Positions 29,901 to 37,594 of a DNA stretch of 45,014 nt are shown piece after piece. The DNA lies in assembly GCA_948469375.1 (NCBI GenBank), contig CAOKLO010000028.1:1-45014 (forward strand), read 5' to 3'. Source of the DNA: an uncultured bacterium (GTDB lineage Bacteria > Bacillota > Clostridia > Oscillospirales > Oscillospiraceae). The translations under genes were made by a program, and so were the position numbers. Within the stretch, counting starts at the first letter, position 1; every line of letters starts with the position of its first letter. Under the pieces are notes generated by a model, which saw nothing but the letters and a program-made list of their open reading frames with translations, searched no databases and had not been told where the DNA came from.

Positions 29901-30144
29901 GATGTACCTGCTGGGCTATTGCTATGAGCACGCCATCGGGTTGGAGCGAGACACACAGAAGGCCCGGGAGCTCTACCAAAAGGCGGCGGACCAGGGCTAC
30001 AAAAAGGCCAAGGAGGCGCTGGACGCTCTGACCACTGTGGAGGTTCTGAACTACGCGGAGAAAAAAAAGGCCGCACAGACCCAAAAGCCGGAGAAGCTTA
30101 AGAAATCTGATAAGCGCTCCTGGTGGCCGTTCCACAAAAAATAA
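26929..30144 (+). CDS. Giant Sel1-repeat protein (27 repeats)
   Basis: The 1,071-residue protein has a short N-terminal segment (1-51), 27 full Sel1-like repeats of 36 residues (about 52-1024, a TPR-related helical hairpin) and a Lys-rich tail ending SWWPFHKK. The consensus is xAxCxLGxCYxxGxGVExDxxKAxELYxxAAExGY. The repeats follow a three-type order: GTCSLGLCYELG, AQCNLGFCYYRG, and ALLGECYENG with LYRxAHE. No signal peptide or membrane helix is seen, so it is probably cytoplasmic, and one or two cysteines per repeat are usual. Sel1 proteins serve as interaction scaffolds. The start at 26929 is chosen over 26749 because the promoter (26881) lies between them and GGAAAGGAAG precedes it. The gene is monocistronic. 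Confidence 0.92.
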   Translation: MAEEWNGGLLSDGQDAVMVYIDPEVIQSLADVSAKKQQSFRELLEAAEEGDLDAQHRVAMAYCNGTDGAQRDEDLAFRWFTKAAEGEYIASQYGLGLCYIRGIGTEKDLERGVRLLTQAAEQGYPPAQCELGLCYELGTGVEVDKERAAELYRESAELDYAPAQCNLGFFYYRGIGVEQDCQEAVGWFEKAVQQDYPRAQALLGECYENGLGVEKDVDKALELYRASHERKYEAGTCALGVCYDQGIGVEKDPEKAAEYYRQCAEQGYSKGQFLLAQCYELGQGVEQDLTRAADLYRQAHEDDYPPATCAYGLCFELGQGVEQDLTRAVELYQQAAERGYVPAQCNLGFCYYRGIGTEVDDKQAVHWFELAAEAGYPRALGLLGDCYDFGYGTEIDHTKAAQLYRAAHEGGYPPGTCSLGLCYELGQGVEKDLDKALELYRQAADIGDARAQCNLGYCYYRGIGVEEDNDQAVYWLQKSAEQGHSRAQFLLGQCYDGGFGVERDEKKAAQLYMQADEKGHMAASCALGLCYELGRGVEMDKARAVELYRKSAEGGEARGMCNLGFCYYQGIGVEHDDKQAVHWFQQAAEQDYPRALHLLGECYDGGFGIEKDENRAFELFRRSHEAGFPAGTCSLGLCYELGTGTARDLSRAVELYRQAAEAGYVQAQCNLGYCYYHGIGVVTNNDEAVKWFSKAAQAGQPRARQLLGECYENGCGVEQNLSKAVELYQLAHEQHFVPATCCLGTCYEYGKGLAIDKAKAAQLYKEAAEQGSAWAQCKYGYCLYQGTGVEMDDAEAVVWFRKSAAQGNVRANYLLGECYDYGYGVEQDRAEAARMYAIAHEGGYVSGTCSLGLCYELGHGVEEDKQKAADLYHTAAEQGDARAMCNLGFFYYRGIALEQNAAEAVKWFSKSAELEYPRAMFLLGECCEYGCGVEKDEEKAVELYTKAHNAHFIDATCSLGECCAGGRGVERDEVRAADLYRQAADQGSVRGMYLLGYCYEHAIGLERDTQKARELYQKAADQGYKKAKEALDALTTVEVLNYAEKKKAAQTQKPEKLKKSDKRSWWPFHKK
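27082..30000 (+). repeat. Tandem coding repeats: 108-bp Sel1 units in 324-bp super-units
   Basis: Each 36-codon unit is recognisable in the DNA, for instance the recurring GAGCTGTACCG (encoding ELYR) and CTGGGGCTGTGCTA-like segments. Units fall into three alternating types, giving a 324-bp higher-order period. The pattern is regular from unit 8 onward; one type-B unit seems to be missing between units 6 and 7. Confidence 0.85.
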
Positions 30145-30156
30145 GCACATACACAG

Positions 30157-30192
30157 AAAAGCAGGGCCTCTCCGATCCAAGGCCCTGCTTTT
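30157..30192. terminator. Bidirectional terminator between the Sel1 gene and rlmA
   Basis: A perfect 13-bp stem (AAAAGCAGGGCCT with AGGCCCTGCTTTT) and 10-base loop sits between the two convergent stop codons (30144 and 30198), with T-runs on both strands. Confidence 0.92.
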
Positions 30193-30197
30193 GCCTA

Positions 30198-31025
30198 TCA
30201 TTCTTCGCCGGTCCGTTCCATCACATGAATGCGAAACTGTCCGGTAACCGTCAGACGGTCCAGCCCTGCCAGCCGCTCCGCCCCGGATTTGGGTGATTTC
30301 CAATAGTACGGCGTCATGCCGAACAGATCCTGGATGGCCCTGCTGTCCCGAAGGGTGAACCGGGTCTCCACCGGAACCACCTTCAGATAGCGAAAGCCCG
30401 GGTATTCCTCCCACCGCTCCCCATTCTCATAAGGGCGATCATACACGATCTCCTTCAGCTCCCACAGATGCCTGGGGCCGGGGACCACATACAAAAATTT
30501 CCCCCTAGGTTTCACCACCCGGGCAAATTCCCCCGCCGCCAAGGGCGAGAAGCAATTCACCAGCAGGTCGACAGAGCTGTCCGCCGCCGGGAGATGGTAC
30601 AGCGTCCCCACCGCAAACTCCCCTGCCGGACAGCGGCGGGCCGCCTTTTTCACCGCGGGCTTTGACAGGTCGATCCCAGCAAGCCTTCCACCTTTGGCGG
30701 CGGCAACCTCCGCCAAGGCCTGCGTATACCAGCCCTCGCCGCATCCAGCATCCAGCAGAGAGGGCGCGTCCGAGGCCAGCTCCGCAGCCAGCGTACACAG
30801 CGCCTCCCGAAGGGGGGTATACCATCCGCCCTCCAGAAAGCGGGTCCGGGCGGCGGCCATTTCCTTATCGTCTCCCGGGGTCTTAGAGTGCTGCTGGTTG
30901 GCTGGAAGTAAATTGACATACCCCTCCCGGGCAATGTCAAAGCTGTGCCCCTTTTGGCAGCAGTAGCGCCCCTCCTCCCGGACCAGCACCCCGCCGCACA
31001 CGGGACAGCAGAACAGGCTTTCCAT
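30198..31025 (-). CDS. rlmA: 23S rRNA (guanine-N1)-methyltransferase, RlmA family
   Basis: RlmA enzymes methylate N1 of a guanine (745 or 748) in 23S rRNA using S-adenosylmethionine. The 275-residue protein begins with a zinc finger (Cys7, Cys10, Cys23, His27 in CCPVCG...CCQKGH). The phrase GYVNLLPANQQHSKTPGDDKEM (35-56) is diagnostic for the family. The SAM-binding loop is LLDAGCGEGWYT (near 89-100), and the FSPLAAGEFARVVKPRGKFLYVVPG stretch follows. Some RlmA forms give resistance to tylosin-type macrolides; that cannot be deduced here. The gene has its own promoter and a shared terminator. Confidence 0.9.
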   Translation of the reverse strand: MESLFCCPVCGGVLVREEGRYCCQKGHSFDIAREGYVNLLPANQQHSKTPGDDKEMAAARTRFLEGGWYTPLREALCTLAAELASDAPSLLDAGCGEGWYTQALAEVAAAKGGRLAGIDLSKPAVKKAARRCPAGEFAVGTLYHLPAADSSVDLLVNCFSPLAAGEFARVVKPRGKFLYVVPGPRHLWELKEIVYDRPYENGERWEEYPGFRYLKVVPVETRFTLRDSRAIQDLFGMTPYYWKSPKSGAERLAGLDRLTVTGQFRIHVMERTGEE

Positions 31026-31054
31026 TGGTCTTTCCTCCCTTTTTGAGCTGCTTG

Positions 31055-31083
31055 ATTATATCATACCTCCTGCTTCCCGGCAA
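31055..31083 (-). promoter_or_regulatory. rlmA: Sigma-A promoter of rlmA
   Basis: On the leftward strand TTGCCG (31078-31083) and a perfect TATAAT (31055-31060) are 17 bases apart, 30 bases before the ATG. Confidence 0.75.
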
Positions 31084-31278
31084 GGTCCGCATAAAATGAC
31101 ACAAAAACTTGCAAATATTCCAGCATTGACTGCAGCGAGGCCTTTTGCAGCAGTCAACCATTGCCATTCCCCCTGCAAAAAGGCTTAAAAGCGGGTTTTA
31201 TCCCTCCTTTTTCGTCATTATGACGGAATAACTTTGATGTATTCCCTATTTTTTGATAATTTTCTATGTTTTTTCCAA
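31084..31278. other. Intergenic stretch between divergent rlmA and the peptide-transporter operon, with small inverted repeats
   Basis: No gene is seen. An 8-bp inverted repeat TTGACTGC...GCAGTCAA (around 31125-31157) encloses AGGCCTTTTGCAG, which could alternatively pair with CTGCAAAAAGGCT about 45 bases later (11 of 13 positions complementary), and CGTCA-TTA-TGACG forms another small palindrome. The stretch is upstream of the transporter promoter, so a role as an operator region is more likely than as a leader RNA. Confidence 0.3.
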
Positions 31279-31307
31279 TTGATAAAAATGCAAGAATATG
31301 ATATTAT
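31279..31307 (+). promoter_or_regulatory. Sigma-A promoter of the peptide-transporter operon
   Basis: TTGATA (31279-31284) and TATTAT (31302-31307) are separated by 17 bases in a strongly AT-rich stretch, 72 bases before the binding-protein ATG. Confidence 0.75.
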
Positions 31308-31378
31308 ACTTGCATCACTTTAGTACGATACTGTCCTAATGTTCTAATGTGGTAATAATGGAAAGGATGAGATAACGA

Positions 31379-33097
31379 ATGAAACGAACTCTTGCCATGC
31401 TGCTGGCCGCCATGATGCTCTTTGGGCTGACGGCCTGCAACAGCACTGATGAGCCCACGGGCTCATCTGCCGGGAACCCCGGCAGCAACACCGACACCCC
31501 TGGCGCTGCCGATGCCGGCAGCAAATACCTGAATGTCATGCTGGGCACCAACGTCATGTCCCTGGACACCAACCTGGCCACCGACGGCGATTCCTTCGAA
31601 GTCATCGCCGACTGTATCGACGGCCTGACCCAGATGGACGCCGAGGGCGCCGCCATTCCCGCCATTGCGGAGAACTGGGATATCTCTGAGGACGGCCTGA
31701 CCTACACTTTCCACCTGCGCGACGCCAAGTGGTCCAACGGCGACCCTGTCACCGCCAATGATTTTGTGTTCGGCTGGCGTCTGGGCGTTGAAACCAACAT
31801 CGAGTACAATTACATGTTTGGCGACGGTGTGGGCAACGTAAAGAACGCCGACGCCATTATGGCCGGCGAGGCTGACGCCGACACTCTGGGCGTCACCGCG
31901 CAGGACGACAAGACCCTGGTGGTAGAGCTGACCGCCCCCGTGTCCTACTTCCCCTCCCTAATGTACTTCCCCTCCTTTTACCCCATCAACGAGGCTTTCT
32001 ACTCCGGCCTGGCTGAGGGCACCTACGGCACCAGTCCCGAGACCTACCTGTCCAATGGCGCTTTTGTGCTGGAGAGCTACACCCCCGGCACCGCCAGCCT
32101 GTCCCTGAAGAAGAACCCTGGCTATTGGGACGCCGACCGCGTGAAGCTGGGCGGCATCAACTATCAGGTTGTCGGCTCCTCCGACAGCGCCCTGACCGCC
32201 TTCAAGAGCAACACGCTGGACGTGGTCACCATCAATGGCAGCCAGGTAGCTTCCGCTGAGGACGATTCCTCCCTGTCCAGTAAGCTGAACATCACCGGCG
32301 CGGGCTATTTGTGGTATCTCACTTTCAGCCAGACCGACAAGAACGCCCAGGGCGGTATGCTGGCCAATGCCAACCTGCGTCTGGCCATCTCCAACGCCAT
32401 CGACCGTGAGAGCATCGTGGACAACTACGTGATGGACGGCTCTCTGGCCACCTACACCGCCGTGCCTCCCCAGTTTGCCGCCAGCGCCACCACCGGCGAG
32501 GACTTCTCCGCCGACCAGAACAAGTTCTCCGAGTGGTGCAGCTACAACGTGACCAAGGCCCAGGAGTACTTTGAGGCCGCCAAGTCCGAGCTGGGCGTGG
32601 ACAGCTTCGAGTTCACCATGATTTACGGCAACAACGAGGGCGACGAGGTCGCCAAGGTGGCCCAGGCCGTCAAGAGCCAGGTGGAGGAGAACCTCCCCGG
32701 CGTGACCCTGAACCTCCAGCCCATGACCAAGGCCGAGCGTCTGGACAAGATGCAGAACGACAACTATGACGTAGCCCTGACCCGCTGGGGCCCCGACTAC
32801 GCCGACCCCATGACCTACATGGGCATGTGGGTAACCAACAACGCAAACAATTACGGCTTCTGGAGCAATGCTGAGTATGACCAGATCATCACCGATTGCA
32901 CCGTGGGCGCTTATGTCACCGACTATGATGCCCGCTGGGCCGCCCTGTATGAGGGTGAGGAGCTGGTGATGAAGGATGCTGTTATCGCTCCGCTGTACAC
33001 CAAGTCTAATGCCAACCTCATCGCTGACGGCGTGAGCGGCATTGAGTTCCACCCCGTCGCTTTGAACCGCGTCTATAAGTCCGTCACCATCGGCTGA
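31379..33097 (+). CDS. oppA: Oligopeptide/dipeptide ABC transporter substrate-binding lipoprotein
   Basis: The 572-residue protein begins with a lipoprotein signal (hydrophobic 4-18, lipobox LTAC with Cys20), so it is anchored to the outer face of the membrane. After a Gly/Ser/Thr-rich linker it shows the peptide-binding family (SBP_bac_5) pattern: LATDGDSFEVIADCIDGLTQMDAEGAAIPAIAENWDISEDGLTYTFHLRDAKWSNGDPVTANDFVFGW, split over residues 60-130. It delivers peptides to the permease encoded next. OppA or DppA type cannot be separated by eye. The following hairpin at 33117-33147 probably stops part of the transcripts, giving more binding protein than permease. Confidence 0.93.
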   Translation: MKRTLAMLLAAMMLFGLTACNSTDEPTGSSAGNPGSNTDTPGAADAGSKYLNVMLGTNVMSLDTNLATDGDSFEVIADCIDGLTQMDAEGAAIPAIAENWDISEDGLTYTFHLRDAKWSNGDPVTANDFVFGWRLGVETNIEYNYMFGDGVGNVKNADAIMAGEADADTLGVTAQDDKTLVVELTAPVSYFPSLMYFPSFYPINEAFYSGLAEGTYGTSPETYLSNGAFVLESYTPGTASLSLKKNPGYWDADRVKLGGINYQVVGSSDSALTAFKSNTLDVVTINGSQVASAEDDSSLSSKLNITGAGYLWYLTFSQTDKNAQGGMLANANLRLAISNAIDRESIVDNYVMDGSLATYTAVPPQFAASATTGEDFSADQNKFSEWCSYNVTKAQEYFEAAKSELGVDSFEFTMIYGNNEGDEVAKVAQAVKSQVEENLPGVTLNLQPMTKAERLDKMQNDNYDVALTRWGPDYADPMTYMGMWVTNNANNYGFWSNAEYDQIITDCTVGAYVTDYDARWAALYEGEELVMKDAVIAPLYTKSNANLIADGVSGIEFHPVALNRVYKSVTIG

Positions 33098-33116
33098 CGC
33101 AGCACAGACTTATTGT

Positions 33117-33147
33117 GGGGAGCGGCCCTTTCGCAGAGCCGCTCCCC
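33117..33147 (+). terminator. Partial (read-through) terminator between binding protein and permease genes
   Basis: GGGGAGCGGC (33117-33126) pairs perfectly with GCCGCTCCCC (33138-33147) around an 11-base loop and is followed by CTGCTCTTTT. Such hairpins after binding-protein genes commonly lower the expression of downstream genes. Confidence 0.65.
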
Positions 33148-33178
33148 CTGCTCTTTTCCATCATTTCAGACAAATCAA

Positions 33179-33238
33179 ATAGTCAAAAAACCTCCAAACA
33201 AATCCGGATACGCTCTTGTTTTGAGGTTTTTTGACTAT
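33179..33238. repeat. Long near-perfect inverted repeat upstream of oppB
   Basis: A 23-base arm (33179-33201) starting ATAGTCAAAAAACCTC is complementary at 22 of 23 positions to the arm 33216-33238, around a 14-base loop. The outer 16 pairs are perfect. It lies 18 bases before the oppB ATG, and its right arm contains a run of T. It is AT-rich, unlike the GC-rich terminators here. It could form a strong leader hairpin or be a small mobile-element remnant; no flanking duplication is evident. Confidence 0.85.
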
Positions 33239-33256
33239 CTATGTGGGGTAATGCTT

Positions 33257-34204
33257 ATGGTAAAATACACACTGAAACGGGTTGGGCTGGCCCTGGTCAC
33301 CCTTTTGCTTATCGTGTTCCTGCTCTTTGTACTGGTGCGCATCATGCCCGGTAACCCCTTCCCTTCGGAGCGGATGAGCGCGGAGGCCATCGCCGCCAAG
33401 CGGGCGGAGATGGGGCTGGACGACCCCATTCTGGTCCAGTTCGGGCGGTACATGGCCAACCTTTTGAAAGGCGATTTCGGAAAGGGCACCTCCCTTTACA
33501 ACGGCGCGCCCATTAACACGGTGCTGTCCACCTGCGTTTCCAACTCCTTCCGCATCGGCGGCATCGCCATTCTGATCGGCACCGCCGTCGGCCTGCTGCT
33601 GGGCATCGTCGCAGCCCTGAACCGGGGAAGGTTCCTGGACGGCTTCTGCACTGTGTTCTCCATCATCGGCGTGTGTGTTCCGTCCTATGTCTTCCTGATC
33701 TTTCTTCAATATTTCTTCTCTTACAAAATTCCGTTTTTCCCCTACTTTTTTGACGCCAACCGTTTCTTGTTCTCCTCCACCCTGCCCTCCCTGTCCATGA
33801 GCCTGTTCACCATGTCCACGGTGGCCCGGTTCACCCGCAACGAGATGGTAGAGGTCATGGACAGCGACTATGTCCGGCTGGCGGAGAGCAAGGGCCTCTA
33901 CGGCGGAACGCTGGTTCGGCGGCACATCTTGCGCAACGCCCTGGTGCCCATTGTGACGGTGCTGGCTCCCCTCATCGTAGACCTGCTCACCGGCGCACTG
34001 GTGGTGGAGAAGATTTACGGCATCAACGGCATCGGCAAGCTGATGGTGGACGCCATCTCCGGCGAGGGCGTGGACTATAACTACGTGCTGGCCCTGGGCA
34101 TCCTCTATTCCGCGCTGTACATTGGGATCATGCTGGTGGTGGACCTGCTCTACGGCCTGCTTGACCCCCGCATCCGGGTTTCTGCAAAGGGGGATGGAAC
34201 ATGA
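33257..34204 (+). CDS. oppB: Oligopeptide/dipeptide ABC transporter permease (OppB/DppB type)
   Basis: The 315-residue permease has six transmembrane stretches. It begins with the family pattern MVKYTLKRVGLALVTLLLIVFLLFVLVRIMPGNPF and has the ATPase-contact loop of the family near YVRLAESKGLYGGTLVRRHILRNALVPIVT (about 207-236, EAA-type motif). The start at 33257 is chosen because GGGG lies 8 bases before it; ATG 33251 is also possible. An upstream ATG at 33113 would place the inverted repeat 33179-33238 inside the coding sequence and is unlikely. The stop overlaps the start of the next gene as ATGA. Confidence 0.92.
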   Translation: MVKYTLKRVGLALVTLLLIVFLLFVLVRIMPGNPFPSERMSAEAIAAKRAEMGLDDPILVQFGRYMANLLKGDFGKGTSLYNGAPINTVLSTCVSNSFRIGGIAILIGTAVGLLLGIVAALNRGRFLDGFCTVFSIIGVCVPSYVFLIFLQYFFSYKIPFFPYFFDANRFLFSSTLPSLSMSLFTMSTVARFTRNEMVEVMDSDYVRLAESKGLYGGTLVRRHILRNALVPIVTVLAPLIVDLLTGALVVEKIYGINGIGKLMVDAISGEGVDYNYVLALGILYSALYIGIMLVVDLLYGLLDPRIRVSAKGDGT

Positions 34205-35205
34205 ACAACACACCATATGTGCCTGTCAAGGAGGATTTCCAATTCCTCCCCGAACGGGATATTACAACCGACCAAAACTTCGCCTCCCAGGGCTACTGGA
34301 AGGGCGTGGCCGTCAGCTTTTTCAAGAACAGGCGGGCAGTGGTGGGGCTGGTTATCGTGGTGCTCATCATGTTTTTTGCCGCCTTCGGCCCCATAATGAA
34401 CTCCTACGGCTATGCGGATATCGTGTCCGTCACCACCGAGGAGGGTAAAAAGATCGTGGCCCAGGGTATTTCGCCCCAGATTCCCGGCCTCATCAGCGGC
34501 GGCGGCAATACGGAGCTGTTTGGAGACTACACCTTCCTCTTCGGCACCGACGACATGGGCCGGGACCTATGGACCCGTACCTGGCAGGGGGCCCGTATCT
34601 CCCTGATTATCGCCTTCGTCACCATCGTGATTGATATGATTATCGGCATGAGCTACGGCTTGATCTCCGGCTTTTTCGGAGGAATGGCAGACAACATCAT
34701 GCAGCGCATTGTGGAGATCGCCAACTCGGTTCCCCGGCTGGTCATCGTATCCGTGCTGGCCATCTTCATGCCAAAGGGCATGGGTTTGGTTATTGTGGCC
34801 CTGCTGCTCACCGAGTGGATCGGCATGAGCAAAATTTCCCGCGCCGAGATGCTTAAGCTGAAGGAGCAGGAATACGTGCTGGCCAGCCGCACGCTGGGAG
34901 CGGGCAGCTTCCACATCATTTTTAAGGAAATCCTGCCCAACACCATCGGCCCCATCATTACCCAGGTGATGTTTTCCATCCCCACCGCCATCTTTACCGA
35001 GGCGTTCTTGAGCTTCGTGGGCGTGGGCATCGTGCTGCCCCAGTGCTCCATCGGCTCGCTGATTGAGGACGGCTTCAACAACATCACTACCCTGCCCTAT
35101 CAGATTTTCCCGCCCATCGTGGTGCTGGCGCTGCTGATGCTGGGCTTCAACTTCATCGGCGACGGCTTTCGGGAGGCTCTGGCCCCCAAGCTGGAAGATA
35201 TGTAA
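34201..35205 (+). CDS. oppC: Oligopeptide/dipeptide ABC transporter permease (OppC/DppC type)
   Basis: The 334-residue permease has the long N-terminal soluble segment typical of OppC, a first membrane helix near 43-66, and an external domain (FGTDDMGRDLWTRTWQGARISL, near 115-136) that is the classical OppC signature. The EAA-type loop reads YVLASRTLGAGSFHIIFKEILPNTIGPIITQ (about 225-255). Together with OppB it forms the membrane channel. Translation is coupled to oppB. Confidence 0.93.
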   Translation: MNNTPYVPVKEDFQFLPERDITTDQNFASQGYWKGVAVSFFKNRRAVVGLVIVVLIMFFAAFGPIMNSYGYADIVSVTTEEGKKIVAQGISPQIPGLISGGGNTELFGDYTFLFGTDDMGRDLWTRTWQGARISLIIAFVTIVIDMIIGMSYGLISGFFGGMADNIMQRIVEIANSVPRLVIVSVLAIFMPKGMGLVIVALLLTEWIGMSKISRAEMLKLKEQEYVLASRTLGAGSFHIIFKEILPNTIGPIITQVMFSIPTAIFTEAFLSFVGVGIVLPQCSIGSLIEDGFNNITTLPYQIFPPIVVLALLMLGFNFIGDGFREALAPKLEDM

Positions 35206-35217
35206 GGAGGGAGAACC

Positions 35218-36297
35218 ATGGCAAACAAAACCATATTGGAGATCAAAAACCTGGACATCTCCTTCCGCACCAACGCCGGCACCATCCACGCCATCCGGGG
35301 CGTGAACCTGGATTTGCAGAAGGGCGAGACCGTGGCCATTGTGGGCGAGTCTGGCTCCGGCAAGTCGGTGACTATGAAAGCCGCCTGCGGCCTTCTGGAC
35401 GCCAACGCCACTATCAACAGCGGCGAGGTGCTCTACACCTACAGCCAGGGCGACGGCCCCGAGCAGACCGTGGACCTGCTGAAAATTCCTAAGAGGCAGC
35501 TGAGAAAGGATTTCAACGGCAACCGCATTTCCATGGTATTCCAGGACCCCATGACTAGTCTGGACCCCACCATGCAGATCGGCAAGCAGATCATGGAGGG
35601 AATGATCCTTCATCAGGGCATGTCCAAAGCGGACGCCTGGAAGCGGTCTGTGGAGCTGCTGGAGCTGGTGGGCATCACCGACGCGGAAAAGCGGATGAAG
35701 AACTACCCCCACCAGCTGTCCGGCGGTATGCGCCAGCGGGTGGTTATCGCCATCGCCCTGTCGGGCAGTCCGAATATTCTCATCTGCGACGAGCCCACCA
35801 CGGCCCTGGACGTCACCATTCAGACCAAAATTCTGGAGCTCATCAAGGATGTGCAGGACCGGCTGGGGCTGTCCGTCATCTACATCACCCACGACTTGGG
35901 CGTGGTAGCTAAAGTGGCTGACTATGTCAATGTGATGTACGCCGGGAAAATTGTGGAGGTAGGCAATGTCAACGAGATTTTCTACGAGCCCGCCCATCCC
36001 TACACCTGGGGCCTGCTGTCCGCCATGCCCGACCTGGACACCGACGACGACCGGCTGTACTCCATCCCCGGCAGTCCCCCCAACCTGCTCCACGAGCCCC
36101 GCGGCGACGCCTTCACCCCCCGCAACGTCTTCGCCATGAAAATTGACGAAAAGGAAGCACCGCCGCTGTTCAAAATTTCCGACACCCACTACGCCGCCAC
36201 CTGGCTGCTCCATCCGGACGCGCCAAAGGTGGAGCTGCCCGAGGGGCTGAAGGCCCGGCTGGAGCGGGCCAGAAAGGAGGCGGAAAAGTACCTATGA
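35218..36297 (+). CDS. oppD: Oligopeptide/dipeptide ABC transporter ATP-binding protein (OppD/DppD type)
   Basis: The 359-residue ATPase has Walker A GESGSGKS (about 43-50), the Q-loop [11 protein letters not shown], the signature LSGGMRQRV (about 167-175), Walker [15 protein letters not shown] (about 188-201) and the switch histidine in YITHDLG. The C-terminal PGSPPNL stretch is the peptide-transporter-specific region (oligo_HPY). It powers uptake with OppF; both nucleotide-binding subunits are encoded here, so the five-gene transporter is complete. Confidence 0.95.
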   Translation: MANKTILEIKNLDISFRTNAGTIHAIRGVNLDLQKGETVAIVGESGSGKSVTMKAACGLLDANATINSGEVLYTYSQGDGPEQTVDLLKIPKRQLRKDFNGNRISMVFQDPMTSLDPTMQIGKQIMEGMILHQGMSKADAWKRSVELLELVGITDAEKRMKNYPHQLSGGMRQRVVIAIALSGSPNILICDEPTTALDVTIQTKILELIKDVQDRLGLSVIYITHDLGVVAKVADYVNVMYAGKIVEVGNVNEIFYEPAHPYTWGLLSAMPDLDTDDDRLYSIPGSPPNLLHEPRGDAFTPRNVFAMKIDEKEAPPLFKISDTHYAATWLLHPDAPKVELPEGLKARLERARKEAEKYL

Positions 36298-37229
36298 GCG
36301 AAGCGTTATTGAAAGTGGACGAGCTGAAGCAGCACTTCCCCATCTCCCGAAAGTTCTCCGTCAAAGCGGTGAATGGGGTGTCCTTTGAGATTTTCCCCGG
36401 CGAAACCTACGGCCTGGTGGGCGAGTCCGGCTCCGGCAAGACCACCATTGGCCGCAGCGTCATCCGCCTTTACGATCCCACGGCAGGCTCCATTACCTTT
36501 GAAGGAAAAGAGATTTCCGGCAGGCTGGACAAGGACACCCGCGCCATGCTCCGCCGGGATATGCAAATGATCTTCCAGGACCCCATGTCCAGCCTGAACC
36601 CCCGGAAAAAGGTGGGCGACATCATCGGCGAGGGACTGGACATCCACAAGCGCTATTCCAGCGCCGCGGAGCGCACCGAGGCAGTGGGGGCTATGCTGAA
36701 AAAGGTGGGCCTCTCCCCCGCCCATGCCGAACGCTATCCCCATCAGTTCTCCGGCGGTCAGCGCCAGCGGGTGGGCATTGCCCGGGCGCTCATCATGAAC
36801 CCCAAGCTCATCATCGCGGACGAGTGCATCTCCGCCCTGGACGTGTCCATCCAGGCCCAAGTGGTCAATCTGATGAAGGACATCCAGGAGGAGACAAAGT
36901 GCGCTTACCTGTTTATCGCCCATGACCTGTCCATGGTGAAGTACATCTCCGACCGCATCGGGGTGCTCCACCTGGGCTATCTGGTGGAGACGGGCACCAC
37001 AGACGAGATTTTTTCCAACCCCATCCACCCCTACACCCGAAGCCTGCTGTCCGCCGTCCCCCACCCCAACCCCGTGGTGGAAAAGCGGCGCAAGTCGGTG
37101 GCCTATGACAAGAACGCTAGCGGCATTGACTACGAACAGGGCGCAGAGCACAATGTGGGCGGCACTCACACGGTGCTTGCCACCGCTCAAGAGCTGGCCC
37201 AGTGGACCCGCGAGGCGGCTGGACAATAA
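36294..37229 (+). CDS. oppF: Oligopeptide/dipeptide ABC transporter ATP-binding protein (OppF/DppF type)
   Basis: The 311-residue ATPase begins with an ATGA overlap with oppD. Walker A is GESGSGKT (about 43-50), the Q-loop is IFQDPMSSLNPRKKV, the signature is FSGGQRQRVGIARAL (about 156-170) and Walker B is LIIADECISALDVS. The expected Pro-Val of Walker B in this family (DEPVSALDVS) is Cys-Ile here, still compatible with function. The switch region is FIAHDLSMVKYISDRIGV. The transcript ends in a strong terminator at 37233-37269. Confidence 0.94.
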   Translation: MSEALLKVDELKQHFPISRKFSVKAVNGVSFEIFPGETYGLVGESGSGKTTIGRSVIRLYDPTAGSITFEGKEISGRLDKDTRAMLRRDMQMIFQDPMSSLNPRKKVGDIIGEGLDIHKRYSSAAERTEAVGAMLKKVGLSPAHAERYPHQFSGGQRQRVGIARALIMNPKLIIADECISALDVSIQAQVVNLMKDIQEETKCAYLFIAHDLSMVKYISDRIGVLHLGYLVETGTTDEIFSNPIHPYTRSLLSAVPHPNPVVEKRRKSVAYDKNASGIDYEQGAEHNVGGTHTVLATAQELAQWTREAAGQ

Positions 37230-37232
37230 AGC

Positions 37233-37269
37233 AAAAGCCCCCTTGAAGACGTTCTTCAAGGGGGCTTTT
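37233..37269. terminator. Strong terminator after the peptide-transporter operon
   Basis: AAAAGCCCCCTTGAAGA pairs with TCTTCAAGGGGGCTTTT with a very short loop. Both strands end in T-runs, so it may also end the leftward histidine-kinase transcript. Confidence 0.92.
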
Positions 37270-37275
37270 ATCCGC

Positions 37276-37558
37276 TCAAATTTGGAATCCATCCAGCCCC
37301 TGACACAAAACCCTCCTGTTGGTTTCCATGTCTCCCTTGTACCAGGTTTTTAGCGCAAAGGAGACGCCGTTGAGGGAAAATACCGCCACACAGGTACTGT
37401 TCTTCTCAGGATGGGCGGCCTGAGCAATATCGATTATATAATAGCCGATTGCCTGGACAAAATCCAGCTGGGCAGACGCTCTGGCAAAAAAGCGTCCCTT
37501 AACTTCCAGTATTCGGTGCGGGAGATGCGTCCAAAACCGGATTGTCCACCAAATTCAC
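37276..37558 (-). pseudogene. Small frameshifted gene remnant of unknown function
   Basis: Downstream of the response regulator a GTG at 37558 follows AGAAGGAG by 9 bases, but the frame ends after 19 residues (MNLVDNPVLDASPAPNTGS). A neighbouring frame then stays open to 37276 and looks like real protein: LEVKGRFFARASAQLD, then FVQAIGYYIIDIAQAA and VAVFSLNGVSFALKTWYKG, but has no usable start codon. One frameshift around 37500 would join them into a protein of about 90 residues. I do not recognise the family. The reading could also be a chance open frame. This accounts for the 325-base gap between the transporter terminator and the response regulator. Confidence 0.4.
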
Positions 37559-37594
37559 GCCAATGAACTCCTTCTATATTTGTTCAAAAGCTGC

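Noticed and set aside
27082-30000. CRISPR array or non-coding tandem repeat
   Set aside because: The periodicity is 108 bp without identical direct repeats and unique spacers, and one continuous reading frame encodes Sel1 repeats throughout.
33179-33238. Insertion sequence or MITE
   Set aside because: No target-site duplication is visible next to the arms and no transposase is present; only a genome-wide copy search could overturn this.
33113-33256. Upstream extension of oppB
   Set aside because: The 48 extra codons run through two hairpins, and the family-typical start MVKYTLKR lies at 33257.
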